A DNA stretch of 42,009 nucleotides, taken from the NCBI GenBank assembly GCA_016870325.1, contig VGBV01000008.1, positions 1 through 42,009 of the forward strand. The letters are read 5' to 3'. The position numbers and the translations under genes were made by a program. This document shows, one piece after another, positions 26,770 to 35,101 of the stretch. Position 1 is the first letter of the stretch. Each line of letters begins with the position of its first letter. The notes under the pieces are model-generated. The model was not told the DNA's origin and made no database searches. It worked only from the letters and a program-made list of their open reading frames with translations. Source of the DNA: Actinomycetota bacterium. Lineage in GTDB: Bacteria > Actinomycetota > Thermoleophilia > Solirubrobacterales > 70-9.

Positions 26770-27171
26770 TCAGGCGAGATCGACGACGCGGGTCGCCTCA
26801 GGTTCGATCGCGACCCGGAAGCGCTCGACGTGCTCGGGCTTCGAGTAGGTGTAGGGCCCGCCCTCGTAGATCTCCGAGAGCGCGTTGATGTGGGCGTAGC
26901 CCTCGTCGGGCTCGATCGCGACGGCGGCGCCCTGGACGGCCAGGTAGCGCAGGATGTCGTCGGTGTGCACGACGACGAGCGACACGCGCGGGTCGCGCCG
27001 CAGGTTCCCGAGCCAGCGCCCGTGGGCGGCGTTGACGGTGACGCGCTCGCCGTCGCGCCCGCACCAGACGACGACGCTGTAGGGCGCTCCGTCGGCCCCC
27101 AGGGTGGTCAGGCAGCATGGGAAGGGGCCCTCGAGAAGCTCCCTGGCCAGATCGGAATCTAGGTCGCTCAC
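26770..27171 (-). CDS. PNPOx-like flavin/F420-binding protein
   Basis: A 133-residue split-barrel protein. 'FPCCLTTLGADGAPYSVVVW', 'ERVTVNAAHGRWLGNLRRDP' and 'RVSLVVVHTDDILRYLAVQG' follow the PPOX-class pattern. Actinobacterial members of this size are often F420-dependent reductases; others bind FMN or haem. The cofactor cannot be settled here. The GTG start at 27171 fits the family N-terminus. The promoter is unclear (GATACT lies 9 nt before the start). It is separated from DUF805 by a strong terminator hairpin. Confidence 0.85.
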   Translation of the reverse strand: MSDLDSDLARELLEGPFPCCLTTLGADGAPYSVVVWCGRDGERVTVNAAHGRWLGNLRRDPRVSLVVVHTDDILRYLAVQGAAVAIEPDEGYAHINALSEIYEGGPYTYSKPEHVERFRVAIEPEATRVVDLA

Positions 27172-27227
27172 GGCCGACGAAGTATCGCCGCAGCACGGGC
27201 TCCTCGACCTCTCCCCCGTTGGAACGA

Positions 27228-27253
27228 GAACGGCCGCCCGGGGGCGGCCGTTC
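27228..27253 (-). terminator. Terminator downstream of the DUF805 gene
   Basis: GAACGGCCGCC / GGCGGCCGTTC is a perfect 11-bp stem with a 4-nt loop, 24 bp after the DUF805 stop on the minus strand, followed by TCGTTCC. Confidence 0.75.
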
Positions 27254-27276
27254 CGTGCTCCGATGCTGCGCGAGCG

Positions 27277-27657
27277 CTAGGCGGCGGCGACCCCGCTGCC
27301 CGAGACCCCGCCCTGCGGGTCGGGCCCGTACTTGTTGTCGCCGGGGTTGCTCTTCTCCAAGTAGAAGATGAGCAGCACGATGAAGCCGATCAGCGGCACG
27401 AACCCGATCAGGATCCACCAGCCGGTGCGGTCGGTGTCGTGCAGCCTGCGGATCGCGACCGACAGCGTCGGGAGCAGCAGACCGATGACGGCGATGAAGT
27501 AGAAGAACCCCGTGTCCAGGATCGCGTCGACGATGTAGGCGCCGACCACGACGAGGATCTCGAACAGGTACCACCACCAGAAAGCCGGCCTGGCGGCGCG
27601 GCCGTCGAACTTGACGTAGTGGTCAAAGCCGGACTTGACAGCTTCGCTGAAGCTCAT
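27277..27657 (-). CDS. DUF805 membrane protein
   Basis: A 126-residue membrane protein with three to four helices. 'FDGRAARPAFWWWYLF' near the N-terminus, 'AIRRLHDTDRTGWWIL' in the middle and 'NKYGPDP' near the end are the DUF805 (YhaH-like) hallmarks. Function is unknown. AGGAGGGTGC precedes the ATG at 27657, a clear Shine-Dalgarno sequence, in contrast with the leaderless genes nearby. It is probably a single-gene unit ended by the hairpin at 27228-27253. Confidence 0.92.
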   Translation of the reverse strand: MSFSEAVKSGFDHYVKFDGRAARPAFWWWYLFEILVVVGAYIVDAILDTGFFYFIAVIGLLLPTLSVAIRRLHDTDRTGWWILIGFVPLIGFIVLLIFYLEKSNPGDNKYGPDPQGGVSGSGVAAA

Positions 27658-27756
27658 GCACCCTCCTGGGTCAGTGAGTGAGATTCCGTTAGGACCCTAT
27701 CTGCTCGCCGGGATGACCCCGGTGAACACTCGTCCGCTTACACCCCCCGGGCGCCG

Positions 27757-27975
27757 CTACCAGGTCAGCTCGATCTCGAGCTCGCGCTCCTCGCTCTCGA
27801 TCTCCAGCTCGACCTTGAGCTGAACCTCGTCGGGCACCGAGACCCTGATCTGCATGCCGCCGCGCTCGAACTCCAGGTCGTTGTGCCGCTCGAGCATGTC
27901 GGCGAGCCCGCGCAGCCGCTTCGCCACCTCCTCGCGCCGCAGCGTCTCCCGCTGCTCGATCTCCAGGATGTCCAT
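27757..27975 (-). CDS. Amphi-Trp domain protein
   Basis: A 72-residue acidic protein. The first half is helical (EIEQRETLRREEVAKRLRGL) and the second half alternates hydrophobic and charged residues in two strands (QLKVELEIESEERELEIELT) and ends in Trp, as in the amphi-Trp domain family. Its function is unknown. GGAGGAGGGG precedes the ATG at 27975. The desaturase gene lies downstream on the same strand, after a 42-bp gap that it faces end to start: the desaturase ends at 28018, upstream of this gene, so the two may be co-transcribed. Confidence 0.82.
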   Translation of the reverse strand: MDILEIEQRETLRREEVAKRLRGLADMLERHNDLEFERGGMQIRVSVPDEVQLKVELEIESEERELEIELTW

Positions 27976-28017
27976 TTCCCCTCCTCCGTAGCCTGCGATG
28001 AGCGGGGGATGATGCCG

Positions 28018-29088
28018 TCAGGCGCCGGCGCGCGCCTCGCCGGCCGCCCGCGAGCCCCGGGGGAAAGGCACCAGCGCGCCGCGCTCCTCGTCCCAGAGCT
28101 TCAGCCGCATCGCCGCGAAGCCGCTGCGGATCGTCACCACCGGCGCCCGCTCGAAGACCGGCATCCCCTCGTGCGCATCGCGCAGGCGGTAGTTGGGCAC
28201 GCGCGAGCTGAGATGGTGAACGTGGTGGTAGTTGATGCTCCCCAACGCCCACCCGAGCGGCCGCGGAAGCTGCAGGAAGGAGCTGCCCTGCAGCGCCGCC
28301 AGCTCGAAGCTCCACTCCTCCGGCGAGCGGAAGTAGGCGTCCTCGTACTGGTGCTGGACGAACAAGAGCCAGGCGCCGACAGCCCCGCCCGCGACCAGCG
28401 TCGTCCCCTGCAGCAGCAGGAAGGTCTGCCATCCGACCAGCGAGGCGAGCACGACCGCCCATGCGACCAGCGCCAGGTTGGTGAGCACGACGCTCAGCAG
28501 CACCCGCCGCGACATCCCTTTCTGCGGGAAGCGCCGATCGAAGAGGAAGACGAGGCTGGGGCCGACCAGGAGCAACAGCACCGGGTTGCGGTAGATGCGG
28601 TAGTACAGCCGCCGCGCCGGCGTGGCGGCCTCGTACTCGGCCAGGGTCATCGTGTAGATCTCGCCCGGCCCGCGCTCGGAGAGGTCGCCGGCGTGGGCAT
28701 GGTGGAGGTTGTGCTGGTGCTGCCACCAGCGGTAGGGGGTGAACAGCAGGAAGCCGAGCAGGTAGCCCCAGAGCGTGTTCGCCCGCCGCGAGCCGAACAG
28801 CGACTTGTGCGTGAGGTCGTGGAAGAGCGCGTACATCCGCATCAGGAAGACGGTCGCCACCAGGCCCAGGCCGACGGCCGGCAGCGGGCCCGGCTTGACC
28901 GCGATCGCGATCCCCCAGACCGCCAGGTAGGGCGGCAGGCAGCTCGCGATCTGGCCGAGGCTGCGGCGCGCGTCGGGGCGCGTGAAGGGCGTGATCTGGC
29001 GCCGCCAGCTCTCGCGGTCGGGGACTCCGTTGTCCCGCGGCGCCGCGCGGTCGGTCGTCTGGCCTGCGATCTCTGTCGTCTGCAGCAT
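28018..29088 (-). CDS. Membrane fatty acid desaturase-like protein
   Basis: A 356-residue di-iron membrane enzyme. The histidine boxes are HDLTHK, HQHNLHH(AH) and, near the C-terminus, HHVHHL, with four to six helices around them. This is the DesA/omega-6 or carotenoid-ketolase-like branch rather than the acyl-CoA delta-9 branch at 39338-40294. It introduces a double bond or hydroxyl into a lipid acyl chain using O2. ATG 29088 is chosen (TAGGAAT nearby upstream, sensible length); an 18-residue N-terminal extension is possible but basic and unlikely. The amphi-Trp gene follows by 42 bp and could share the transcript. Confidence 0.9.
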   Translation of the reverse strand: MLQTTEIAGQTTDRAAPRDNGVPDRESWRRQITPFTRPDARRSLGQIASCLPPYLAVWGIAIAVKPGPLPAVGLGLVATVFLMRMYALFHDLTHKSLFGSRRANTLWGYLLGFLLFTPYRWWQHQHNLHHAHAGDLSERGPGEIYTMTLAEYEAATPARRLYYRIYRNPVLLLLVGPSLVFLFDRRFPQKGMSRRVLLSVVLTNLALVAWAVVLASLVGWQTFLLLQGTTLVAGGAVGAWLLFVQHQYEDAYFRSPEEWSFELAALQGSSFLQLPRPLGWALGSINYHHVHHLSSRVPNYRLRDAHEGMPVFERAPVVTIRSGFAAMRLKLWDEERGALVPFPRGSRAAGEARAGA

Positions 29089-29163
29089 CAACGGATTCCT
29101 ACGTCCGCGCCCCCGAATCGGTTCAGCGCGGCAACCTAACAAGCGAGGGGACGGATGTGGCGC

Positions 29164-30771
29164 TCAGGCGAGCGGGCGCAGGCGGGTCTTCTCGACCTTG
29201 GTGAGCTTCTTGCGCAGGCGCTTGTAGTGCTTCTCCTGTAGCGGGCTTCGCTCGTAGCCCCTCTGGGCCAGGTTCGTCTTCTCGTTCGGGTCGTTGCGCA
29301 GGTCGTACATCTCCCACTGCGGCGGCTTCTGCCCATCGGCGTCGTAGTACTTGGCGAGCTTCCAGCGCCTCTCGCGAATGCTGACGATGTGGTTGGGCGG
29401 CTTCGGGTAGGGCCCGGTCGACTGGCCCGACTGGTAGTCGTCGTAGGTGAAGACGATGTAGTCCTGGCTCGGCTTCGCCTTCTTCGGGCGCAGGACCAGC
29501 GGCGAGTAGTCGATCCCCTCCCAGTCCGCCTGGGCCGCCGGCGGCGTCCCCGCCAGGCTCGCCAGCGTCGGCAGGAAGTCGACGTGCGAGACCAGGTCCT
29601 TGCTCGTAAGCGGCTTCGGGTAGAGCCTCGGGTTCGAGTAGATCAGCGGGACCCGGATCGCCTCCTCGTAGAAGTTGAAGTTCTTCTGCCGCAGCCCCCC
29701 GTGGGCGAGGCCCATCTCGCCGTGGTCGGCGGTGCGGATGATCAGGGTGTCGTCGAGCAGCCCCGTGTCCTCGAGCTTGTCGAGCACGGTGCTGAAGTAG
29801 GCGTCGGTGGAGCGCATCAGGTTGCCGTAGAAGTTCAGGTAGGCGCGCTTCTGCTTGTCGTTCTTGGGCTTGCCGGTGAGGTTGAAGATCTTCAGGAACT
29901 GCTCCTGGACGCTCGGCTTCTCGGAGAGGTCCTCGTCGTTGGTCTCCGGGATCTCGATGTCGCCCTTGTTCCAGGAGCTGTCGTAGCCGCCCTGCTGGAA
30001 GGTCGTGCCGGGGTAGAAGAGGACGTCGTGGGGGTTGACCAGCGAGATCACCATGAAGAAGGGCTGCTGCTGGGCTGCGGTGGTCTCCAGGTACTGCAGC
30101 ACCCCCTCCTCCCCCGCCGGCGCCGGGCCGACGGAGTCCATGAAGCGCCCGTCGTTGTTGGTGAAGCCGCCGCCCGCCTCGGGGATGCTCTGGTCCGCGC
30201 CGGCGTCGGGCGGGTTCCAGCGGTGGAAGCCGTACTCGAGCAGGTCCGCGGGCGTCGCCTCCGAGCCCGCCGGCTTCGAGCAGTGCCACTTGCCCTTGTA
30301 GACGACGTTGTAGCCCGCCGCCGCCATCACCGTGGCGAGGTTCGGCAGCGTCGGCGGGGTCGGCAACTCGACCTGCGGGTACTGGTCGGCCGGCATGTCG
30401 GACTCGAGCGTGTACTTGACCCCGTGCTGGGCGGGAAAGTAGCCGCTCATCAGGGTCGAGCGCGCCGGCGAGCACATGCATGCGTTGGTGAAGGCGCGCT
30501 CGAAGCTGATCCCGTTGCGAAGCAGCCGCCGCATCCCCGGCAGGTTGCGGCGCAGCCAATCGGGCGGGAAGTGCTGGATCGCGCGCTCCTGGTCGCTCAG
30601 CAGCAGGATGATGTTCATCCCCGAGACGTCGCGGCTCGCGCGCGCCGAGGCCCCCAGCGCCCGCTCGAGCCCGCCGCCTCCGCCCAGCAGCGCCGCCGCG
30701 GCTGCGCCCGCGCCCGATTGGATCAGCTGCTTGCGCGTCAGCCCGCGGCCGTCACCCTGCGATTCGCTCAT
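29164..30771 (-). CDS. Secreted sulfatase (formylglycine type)
   Basis: A 535-residue type I sulfatase. The N-terminus has a Tat-like segment (GLTRKQLIQSGAGAAAAALLGG), fitting export of a folded protein. The formylglycine motif is C100-S-P-A-R104, modified by formylglycine-generating enzyme; metal ligands include the LLSDQE segment (usual D-D/D-Q) and TADHGEMG. The substrate sulfate ester is not known. An anaerobic-type maturase is not in the window. GGAGGAGGAG lies directly before the ATG. It follows the beta-propeller gene by 23 bp and is probably co-transcribed with it. Confidence 0.93.
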   Translation of the reverse strand: MSESQGDGRGLTRKQLIQSGAGAAAAALLGGGGGLERALGASARASRDVSGMNIILLLSDQERAIQHFPPDWLRRNLPGMRRLLRNGISFERAFTNACMCSPARSTLMSGYFPAQHGVKYTLESDMPADQYPQVELPTPPTLPNLATVMAAAGYNVVYKGKWHCSKPAGSEATPADLLEYGFHRWNPPDAGADQSIPEAGGGFTNNDGRFMDSVGPAPAGEEGVLQYLETTAAQQQPFFMVISLVNPHDVLFYPGTTFQQGGYDSSWNKGDIEIPETNDEDLSEKPSVQEQFLKIFNLTGKPKNDKQKRAYLNFYGNLMRSTDAYFSTVLDKLEDTGLLDDTLIIRTADHGEMGLAHGGLRQKNFNFYEEAIRVPLIYSNPRLYPKPLTSKDLVSHVDFLPTLASLAGTPPAAQADWEGIDYSPLVLRPKKAKPSQDYIVFTYDDYQSGQSTGPYPKPPNHIVSIRERRWKLAKYYDADGQKPPQWEMYDLRNDPNEKTNLAQRGYERSPLQEKHYKRLRKKLTKVEKTRLRPLA

Positions 30772-30794
30772 ACTCCTCCTCCGCTCGGCCGCGC

Positions 30795-32225
30795 TCACTT
30801 GGTCCTCCTGAAGACGCCGACCGCGTTGCTGGTCGCGGCCGTCGAGTAGACGAAGCGCCCGTCGGCGCTGACCGCGAGCGAGCTGACGCCCTTCAGCGCC
30901 CGCGCCCGCGCGCAGCCCGGCAGCTTGCGCGCCAGGCAGCCGGGCCGGCCCGGCTTCTGGGACACGCGCCCGGTCTCGGTGCTGCGGTTGAGCACGTCGA
31001 TGGCGCCGGTCGAGAAGGCTGCGGCGTAGACGTTGCGGCCCCCCGGGGCGACGACGATCCCCTCCGGCGCCTTCATCGCGCGGCCGAAGGAGCAGCCGAC
31101 GGCCTCCAGGTAGACCAGGCACCCGGGCGTCCCTGACTTCTGCGTCAGGTCCCCGGTCGAGGCCGAGCGGTCGAAGCTGGTGACGCTGTTGCTGAGCAGC
31201 GAGGTGACGTAGGCCTGCCCGTCGCCGGGGGCGAGAGCGACGGCGTTGGCGCCGCCGAGCTGGACCCCGGTCGTGCAGCCGGCGAGCGCGGCCTGAACGA
31301 TGCAGCCCGTGCCGTCGCCGGCCTGGCTGAGGTCGCCCGTGCCGGGATCGCGATCGAGGATCGCGACCGCGTTGGAAAGCGAGCTGCCGACATAGACGCT
31401 GGTGCCGTCGGAGCTGATCGCGAGCCCCTCCGGCGCGCCGAGCGCGATCCCGACCGAGCAGTTCGCGTTCGCCTCGGCGATGCATGCAGCGGGGCTCGCG
31501 GGCTGCGAGAGCCCGCCGCTGCTCGCGTCGCGGTCGAGCACCGCCACCGCGTTGCCGAAGAAGGAGCCGACGTAGACGTTGGCGCCATCGGGGCTGACGA
31601 CCAGCACGTCCGGTCCCTCCAGCGCGACGCCGCCGAGGCAACCCGGCAGCGCCAGTCCCGAGATGCAGCCCCCGCTCAGCAGCTGGCGCAGGCCGCCGGT
31701 CTTCGGGTTGCGCGCGAAGGCGACGATCGAACCGCTGTCGCGCGCGCTCGCGTAGACGTTGCGCCCGTCGGGGCTGATCGCCACCGAGTTCGGCCTCGCT
31801 AGCCCGACGACGACCGCGCAACCCTGGGCGCCGCCCGCAGCGATGCAGCCGTTCCTGCCGCTCGGCTGCGAGAGCCTTCCCGTTCGCTTGTCGCGCGCGA
31901 AGACCGCGATCGCGTTGCTGGCCGAGGAGGCGACGTAGACGTGCCTTCCGTCCGGGCTGATCCCGATCGCGCGGGAGCCCATGAACGGTCCCGGCTCCTG
32001 CAGCGCCCGCGCCTCGGCGCAGCTCGTCGCCTTCTTGGTGCGGTGAGTGACGCAGCCGTGGGATCCCTTCAGCTGCGTCAGCGCGCCGCGTGGCTTGGCC
32101 GAGACCTGCGCCGTCTGGGCCTGCCCCGCCGGGGGCGCCAGCGCCGCCGCGGCGAGCAGGGCCATCGCCACCAGCAGCGCCGCAACCGGCGTGAAGCGAA
32201 GGTGGGCTTGAGCCGAGGCTGGCAC
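30795..32225 (-). CDS. Secreted seven-bladed beta-propeller with paired cysteines
   Basis: A 476-residue exported protein with a signal peptide up to about residue 36. Seven repeats of the type 'ISPDGRHVYVASSASNAIAV' follow, a YVTN/lactonase-type beta-propeller. Six carry paired GC motifs such as NGCIAAGGAQGCA between blades, giving one probable disulfide per blade. The first residues (GALTQLKGSHGC) close the last blade. It may be a binding scaffold or a lactonase-like enzyme; no catalytic set is obvious. GTG 32225 has TACGAT (32242-32237) 11 nt upstream, so the leader is very short. It is transcribed with the sulfatase. Confidence 0.88.
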   Translation of the reverse strand: MPASAQAHLRFTPVAALLVAMALLAAAALAPPAGQAQTAQVSAKPRGALTQLKGSHGCVTHRTKKATSCAEARALQEPGPFMGSRAIGISPDGRHVYVASSASNAIAVFARDKRTGRLSQPSGRNGCIAAGGAQGCAVVVGLARPNSVAISPDGRNVYASARDSGSIVAFARNPKTGGLRQLLSGGCISGLALPGCLGGVALEGPDVLVVSPDGANVYVGSFFGNAVAVLDRDASSGGLSQPASPAACIAEANANCSVGIALGAPEGLAISSDGTSVYVGSSLSNAVAILDRDPGTGDLSQAGDGTGCIVQAALAGCTTGVQLGGANAVALAPGDGQAYVTSLLSNSVTSFDRSASTGDLTQKSGTPGCLVYLEAVGCSFGRAMKAPEGIVVAPGGRNVYAAAFSTGAIDVLNRSTETGRVSQKPGRPGCLARKLPGCARARALKGVSSLAVSADGRFVYSTAATSNAVGVFRRTK

Positions 32226-32302
32226 CTGTTCAGGTTATCGTAGCTCGGACCCCCGACCGGACCGACCGCAACGACCGTAGACGGATGGCCGGACGCCCCG
32301 GG

Positions 32303-32308
32303 TACGCT
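32303..32308 (+). promoter_or_regulatory. -10 hexamer TACGCT of a leaderless gene
   Basis: TACGCT ends 6 nt before GTG 32315 (spacer GCGCGC). It is divergent from the propeller promoter (TACGAT, minus strand 32242-32237). Confidence 0.6.
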
Positions 32309-32314
32309 GCGCGC

Positions 32315-32692
32315 GTGTCCGACTCCGAGATCATCCCCCCGGCCTCGATCCGGATAGCCGAGACGCCGGTCGGCCGGGGAGTGTTTGCGACCGTGGACAT
32401 CGCCAAGGGCGAGACGATCGAGGTCGCCCCGATCGTCGGCCTCGACGCCGACGACGCCGGCGGCACGCTGATGGACTACGTCGTCGACGACGGCGAGGGC
32501 GGGCAGGCGCTGATGCTCGGCTACGGAAGCCTCTACAACCACTCCGACGATCCGAACGCCGAGTACGTGGTCTGGTCCGAGGACGCCTATGAGTTCAAGG
32601 CCACTCGCGACATCGCCGCCGCCGAGGAGATCACGATCACCTACGGCGGCGACTGGTGGGAGACGCGCGAGATCGAGCCGCTGCGGGGCTGA
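32315..32692 (+). CDS. Small SET-domain protein
   Basis: A 125-residue protein that is essentially a bare SET domain. GRGVFATVDIAKGETIE is the N-terminal SET strand, N75-H76-S-D-D-P80-N81 the NH-x3-PN motif of the pseudo-knot, and EEITITYGGDWW (Y110) the C-terminal part that holds the catalytic Tyr in methyltransferases. SET domains methylate protein lysines with S-adenosylmethionine. Bacterial free-standing forms exist but targets are mostly unknown. The GTG at 32315, 6 nt after TACGCT, fits a leaderless message. It stands alone and ends before a large hairpin. Confidence 0.88.
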   Translation: MSDSEIIPPASIRIAETPVGRGVFATVDIAKGETIEVAPIVGLDADDAGGTLMDYVVDDGEGGQALMLGYGSLYNHSDDPNAEYVVWSEDAYEFKATRDIAAAEEITITYGGDWWETREIEPLRG

Positions 32693-32697
32693 GCCCG

Positions 32698-32757
32698 CGC
32701 CCAGGCAAGGCACGGGGCACCGCGCCCGGGCCTTGCTCGGTGGACCCGGCCTGGGCG
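32698..32757. terminator. Large branched hairpin between convergent genes
   Basis: An outer 9-bp stem (CGCCCAGGC / GCCTGGGCG) encloses a second one (AAGGC...GCCTT with CGGG/CCCG). It fills the 92-bp gap between the convergent SET and DUF1295 stops, so it is likely a bidirectional terminator. Confidence 0.55.
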
Positions 32758-32784
32758 AAGGCGGTCGGCGCTCCCCACTAGCGC

Positions 32785-33570
32785 CTATCGCCGCCGCGGG
32801 GGCATCGGGATGAAGCCGCTTGTGCGCGCCACGTAGTCGGCGTAGCCGGGGCGGCTATCGCTCAGCGAGCGCTCGAGCAGGGCGGCGCCGCTAACCCTGA
32901 TCAGCAGCAGCGACATCACCACCGGACCGACCACCGTCCACCAGGCGCCGCCGGAGGCGAGCGCCACCAGCCAGATCCCCCACCAGACGCAGAAGTCGCC
33001 GAAGTAGTTGGGGTGGCGGGTATAGCGCCACAAACCCCTGTCCATCACCTCGCCGCGATTCGCCGGGTCGGCCTTGAAGCGGGCCAGCTGCCGGTCGCCG
33101 ATGCTCTCGAACGCGAACCCGACGAGCCAGAGCGCGGCGCCGGCGTAGTCGAGCGCCCCCAGCCCGGCGGGGGTGGGGTCGCTCATCGCCACTTGAACCG
33201 GGAGCGAGACGACCCACATCAGCGCCCCCTGCAGCCAGAAGACCACGAACAGGCTGCGCAGGGGCCAGCGGTCCCCGTGGCGGCGGCGCATCCGGGTGTA
33301 GCGGGGATCCTCGCCCTTGCCGAGGTTGCGCACCGCGAGGTGGATGCTGAGGCGCAGGCCCCAGACCGTCACCAGCGCCGCCAGCAGCAGGCTGCGGTCG
33401 TGGCTGCCCTCTCCGAGGGCGAATCCGACCCAGGCGATGACGACGAAGCCGCTGCCCCAGAAGATGTCCACGATCGAGCTGTCCCGCAGCGCGACGCTCG
33501 GCGCCCACAGCGCCGTCATCAGCGCCAGCACGACGCCTGCCTCGAGCGCGAGCAGGCCAGCGGTGCTCAT
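32785..33570 (-). CDS. DUF1295 membrane protein (steroid 5-alpha-reductase-like)
   Basis: A 261-residue protein with six or seven helices. 'DIFWGSGFVVIAW', 'RNLGKGEDPRYTRMRRRHGD' and 'GLWRYTRHPNYFGDFCVWWG' are diagnostic: the last is shared with isoprenylcysteine methyltransferase and steroid 5-alpha-reductase C-terminal domains, which bind NADPH or SAM. It probably reduces or methylates a lipid. The ATG overlaps the TGA of the acyltransferase (ATGA), so the pair is translationally coupled; a lipid substrate made or carried by the acyltransferase is plausible. Confidence 0.92.
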   Translation of the reverse strand: MSTAGLLALEAGVVLALMTALWAPSVALRDSSIVDIFWGSGFVVIAWVGFALGEGSHDRSLLLAALVTVWGLRLSIHLAVRNLGKGEDPRYTRMRRRHGDRWPLRSLFVVFWLQGALMWVVSLPVQVAMSDPTPAGLGALDYAGAALWLVGFAFESIGDRQLARFKADPANRGEVMDRGLWRYTRHPNYFGDFCVWWGIWLVALASGGAWWTVVGPVVMSLLLIRVSGAALLERSLSDSRPGYADYVARTSGFIPMPPRRR

Positions 33571-34595
33571 GGCGCCACCGCCGCGTTCTGCTCGATCCAG
33601 TCGTCGAGCTCCTGCCAGACCCCGTAGAGCCAGTCCACGCGCCCGGCGCCGTCGCTCGGGATCTGCGCGCGCGGCACGCGCGTGACCCGCACCTTGATCG
33701 TCAGCCGCACGAGGCCGCCGCGCCAGATGTCGGAGATCAGGCGCAGCCCCTCGAAGCCGCGGTGGCCGACCACGAGCACGTCCGATGCGGGGGAGCCGTC
33801 GAGCAGCGCCCCGACCCCGCCGGGCTTGGGCGCCAGCAGGTTCCCGAGTCGCGCGGCGCGATCGGCAAGGGCCGCATCCCGCTCGGCGAGCCGGGCGATC
33901 TCCCGCTCGCGGCGCTCGAGCGTGAACCGGGTCCCCTCCGGATAGATCAGCACGCCGTCCTCCGCGCCCAGGCCCCGCGCCAGCTCCCGAATCCGCTCGA
34001 GCTCCTCGGCGCTGCCGGTCCCGCGGCGGACGAAGTAGTTGGGCAGGCGCATTCCGGCGACATCGAGGCACGGATCCGAGAGCAGCTCCCGCTTCAGCAC
34101 GTAGCGGAGCCTGATCCCGTGCGGACGCGAGACCACGATCGCGGGCAACAGGTTGTCCACGATGCTGGCGTGGCGGATGAGCACGATCACGGGCCCGGGG
34201 GCGACCGCGTCGTCGCCCGTCAGCTCGAGGCGCAGGTCGAAGAGCCTCCGCACCGCGCCGAACAGCAGCCCCGCCCAGAGCTGCTGGATGCGCCAGGTCG
34301 CCTCACGCAACCGCTCGGGCCACCTGCCCCCCGCGCTCGCGACCCAGACCGCACCCAGGGCCAGGAGCCCGAGCACCTCGGCCGCGAGGTAGACCCACAT
34401 GAAGACCACCAGCCGCAGCGCGGTCGGCGGCACACCCCAGGCGATACGGCGGACGAGATCGGTCGCCAGGGCGACGACGATCAGCAGCGGCAGCAGGGCC
34501 GTTGCGAGCAGCAGGCCGAGAGCGAGCGGGGGGATGGTGCGCAGGCGCCTGCGCACCGTCTCGCCCCGCGTCTCGTCAACACCGCCCCTGAGCAC
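33567..34595 (-). CDS. Membrane acyltransferase (PlsC/LPLAT-like)
   Basis: A 342-residue protein with two N-terminal helices and a PlsC-type domain. The HX4D motif is R-H-A-S-I-V-D-N, and 'LIYPEGTRFTLERRE' is the second conserved block. Members transfer acyl groups from acyl-CoA/ACP to lysophosphatidic acid or related lipids. GTG 34595 is preferred: GAGAAT lies 6 nt before it (spacer GTGACG), while the frame continues upstream to 34703 through a Cys/Arg-rich stretch unlikely to be translated. The roughly 250 bp between this start and the tRNA terminator shows nothing clear. DUF1295 is coupled downstream. Confidence 0.87.
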   Translation of the reverse strand: MLRGGVDETRGETVRRRLRTIPPLALGLLLATALLPLLIVVALATDLVRRIAWGVPPTALRLVVFMWVYLAAEVLGLLALGAVWVASAGGRWPERLREATWRIQQLWAGLLFGAVRRLFDLRLELTGDDAVAPGPVIVLIRHASIVDNLLPAIVVSRPHGIRLRYVLKRELLSDPCLDVAGMRLPNYFVRRGTGSAEELERIRELARGLGAEDGVLIYPEGTRFTLERREREIARLAERDAALADRAARLGNLLAPKPGGVGALLDGSPASDVLVVGHRGFEGLRLISDIWRGGLVRLTIKVRVTRVPRAQIPSDGAGRVDWLYGVWQELDDWIEQNAAVAP

Positions 34596-34601
34596 CGTCA
34601 C

Positions 34602-34607
34602 ATTCTC
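34602..34607 (-). promoter_or_regulatory. -10 hexamer GAGAAT of a leaderless gene
   Basis: GAGAAT on the minus strand ends 6 nt before GTG 34595 of the acyltransferase gene. Confidence 0.45.
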
Positions 34608-34851
34608 GCAAGCGCGGTTCCGGCACCCGGCTTCGGCGGCTGCGCAGGGCTTCGATCGGCCTGCGAGCCGGTCCGCCTCGAGGGCGCGTGCCATGCGGGA
34701 CATTCAAGGCCGGGTTGGATGCCTCACCCCGGTGGAAGGGCCCGAGGGCGTCGGGCAACCCGCCGGGGGCGGAGAGCTGCAGAACCCGGCGCATGGAGAT
34801 TCCCCGAACGCGCTACCTCGACCACGAACGCCGAAATCAGCTTCGGGCAAG

Positions 34852-34879
34852 CGAAAGGCCCGGAGATCCGGGCCTTTCG
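34852..34879 (-). terminator. Terminator of the tRNA-fMet gene
   Basis: CGAAAGGCCCGG / CCGGGCCTTTCG is a perfect 12-bp stem with a 4-nt loop, beginning 6 nt past the tRNA 3' end on the minus strand. Confidence 0.75.
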
Positions 34880-34884
34880 TGAGG

Positions 34885-34958
<74 letters not shown>

Positions 34959-34969
34959 TCGGTGTGGCA

Positions 34970-34975
34970 ATTCTA
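34970..34975 (-). promoter_or_regulatory. -10 hexamer TAGAAT of tRNA-fMet
   Basis: TAGAAT on the minus strand lies 11 bp before the tRNA. TTCCAC, 16 bp further upstream, may be a weak -35. Confidence 0.6.
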
Positions 34976-35101
34976 GCGCGGCACCGGCGGCGTGGAAAGG
35001 AGGATTCGTTGCGGCCTCGGCCCCCGGATAGGGGTTTCGTGGCGGGACCGAAGGGTTCGGCTAAGTGGCGGCGGGTGGGTTGCGCGCTGCTCGCACGGCG
35101 C

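Noticed and set aside
29164-31821. An 885-codon frame that joins upstream sequence to the sulfatase
   Set aside because: The first 350 codons lie in another frame of the propeller gene and are repetitive Arg/Gly/Ala. The sulfatase starts at ATG 30771 with a strong Shine-Dalgarno sequence.
34596-34884. A further small gene between the acyltransferase and the tRNA
   Set aside because: Open frames exist on both strands but are Arg/Pro-rich, have no ribosome-binding site or -10 at the right distance, and show no familiar motif.
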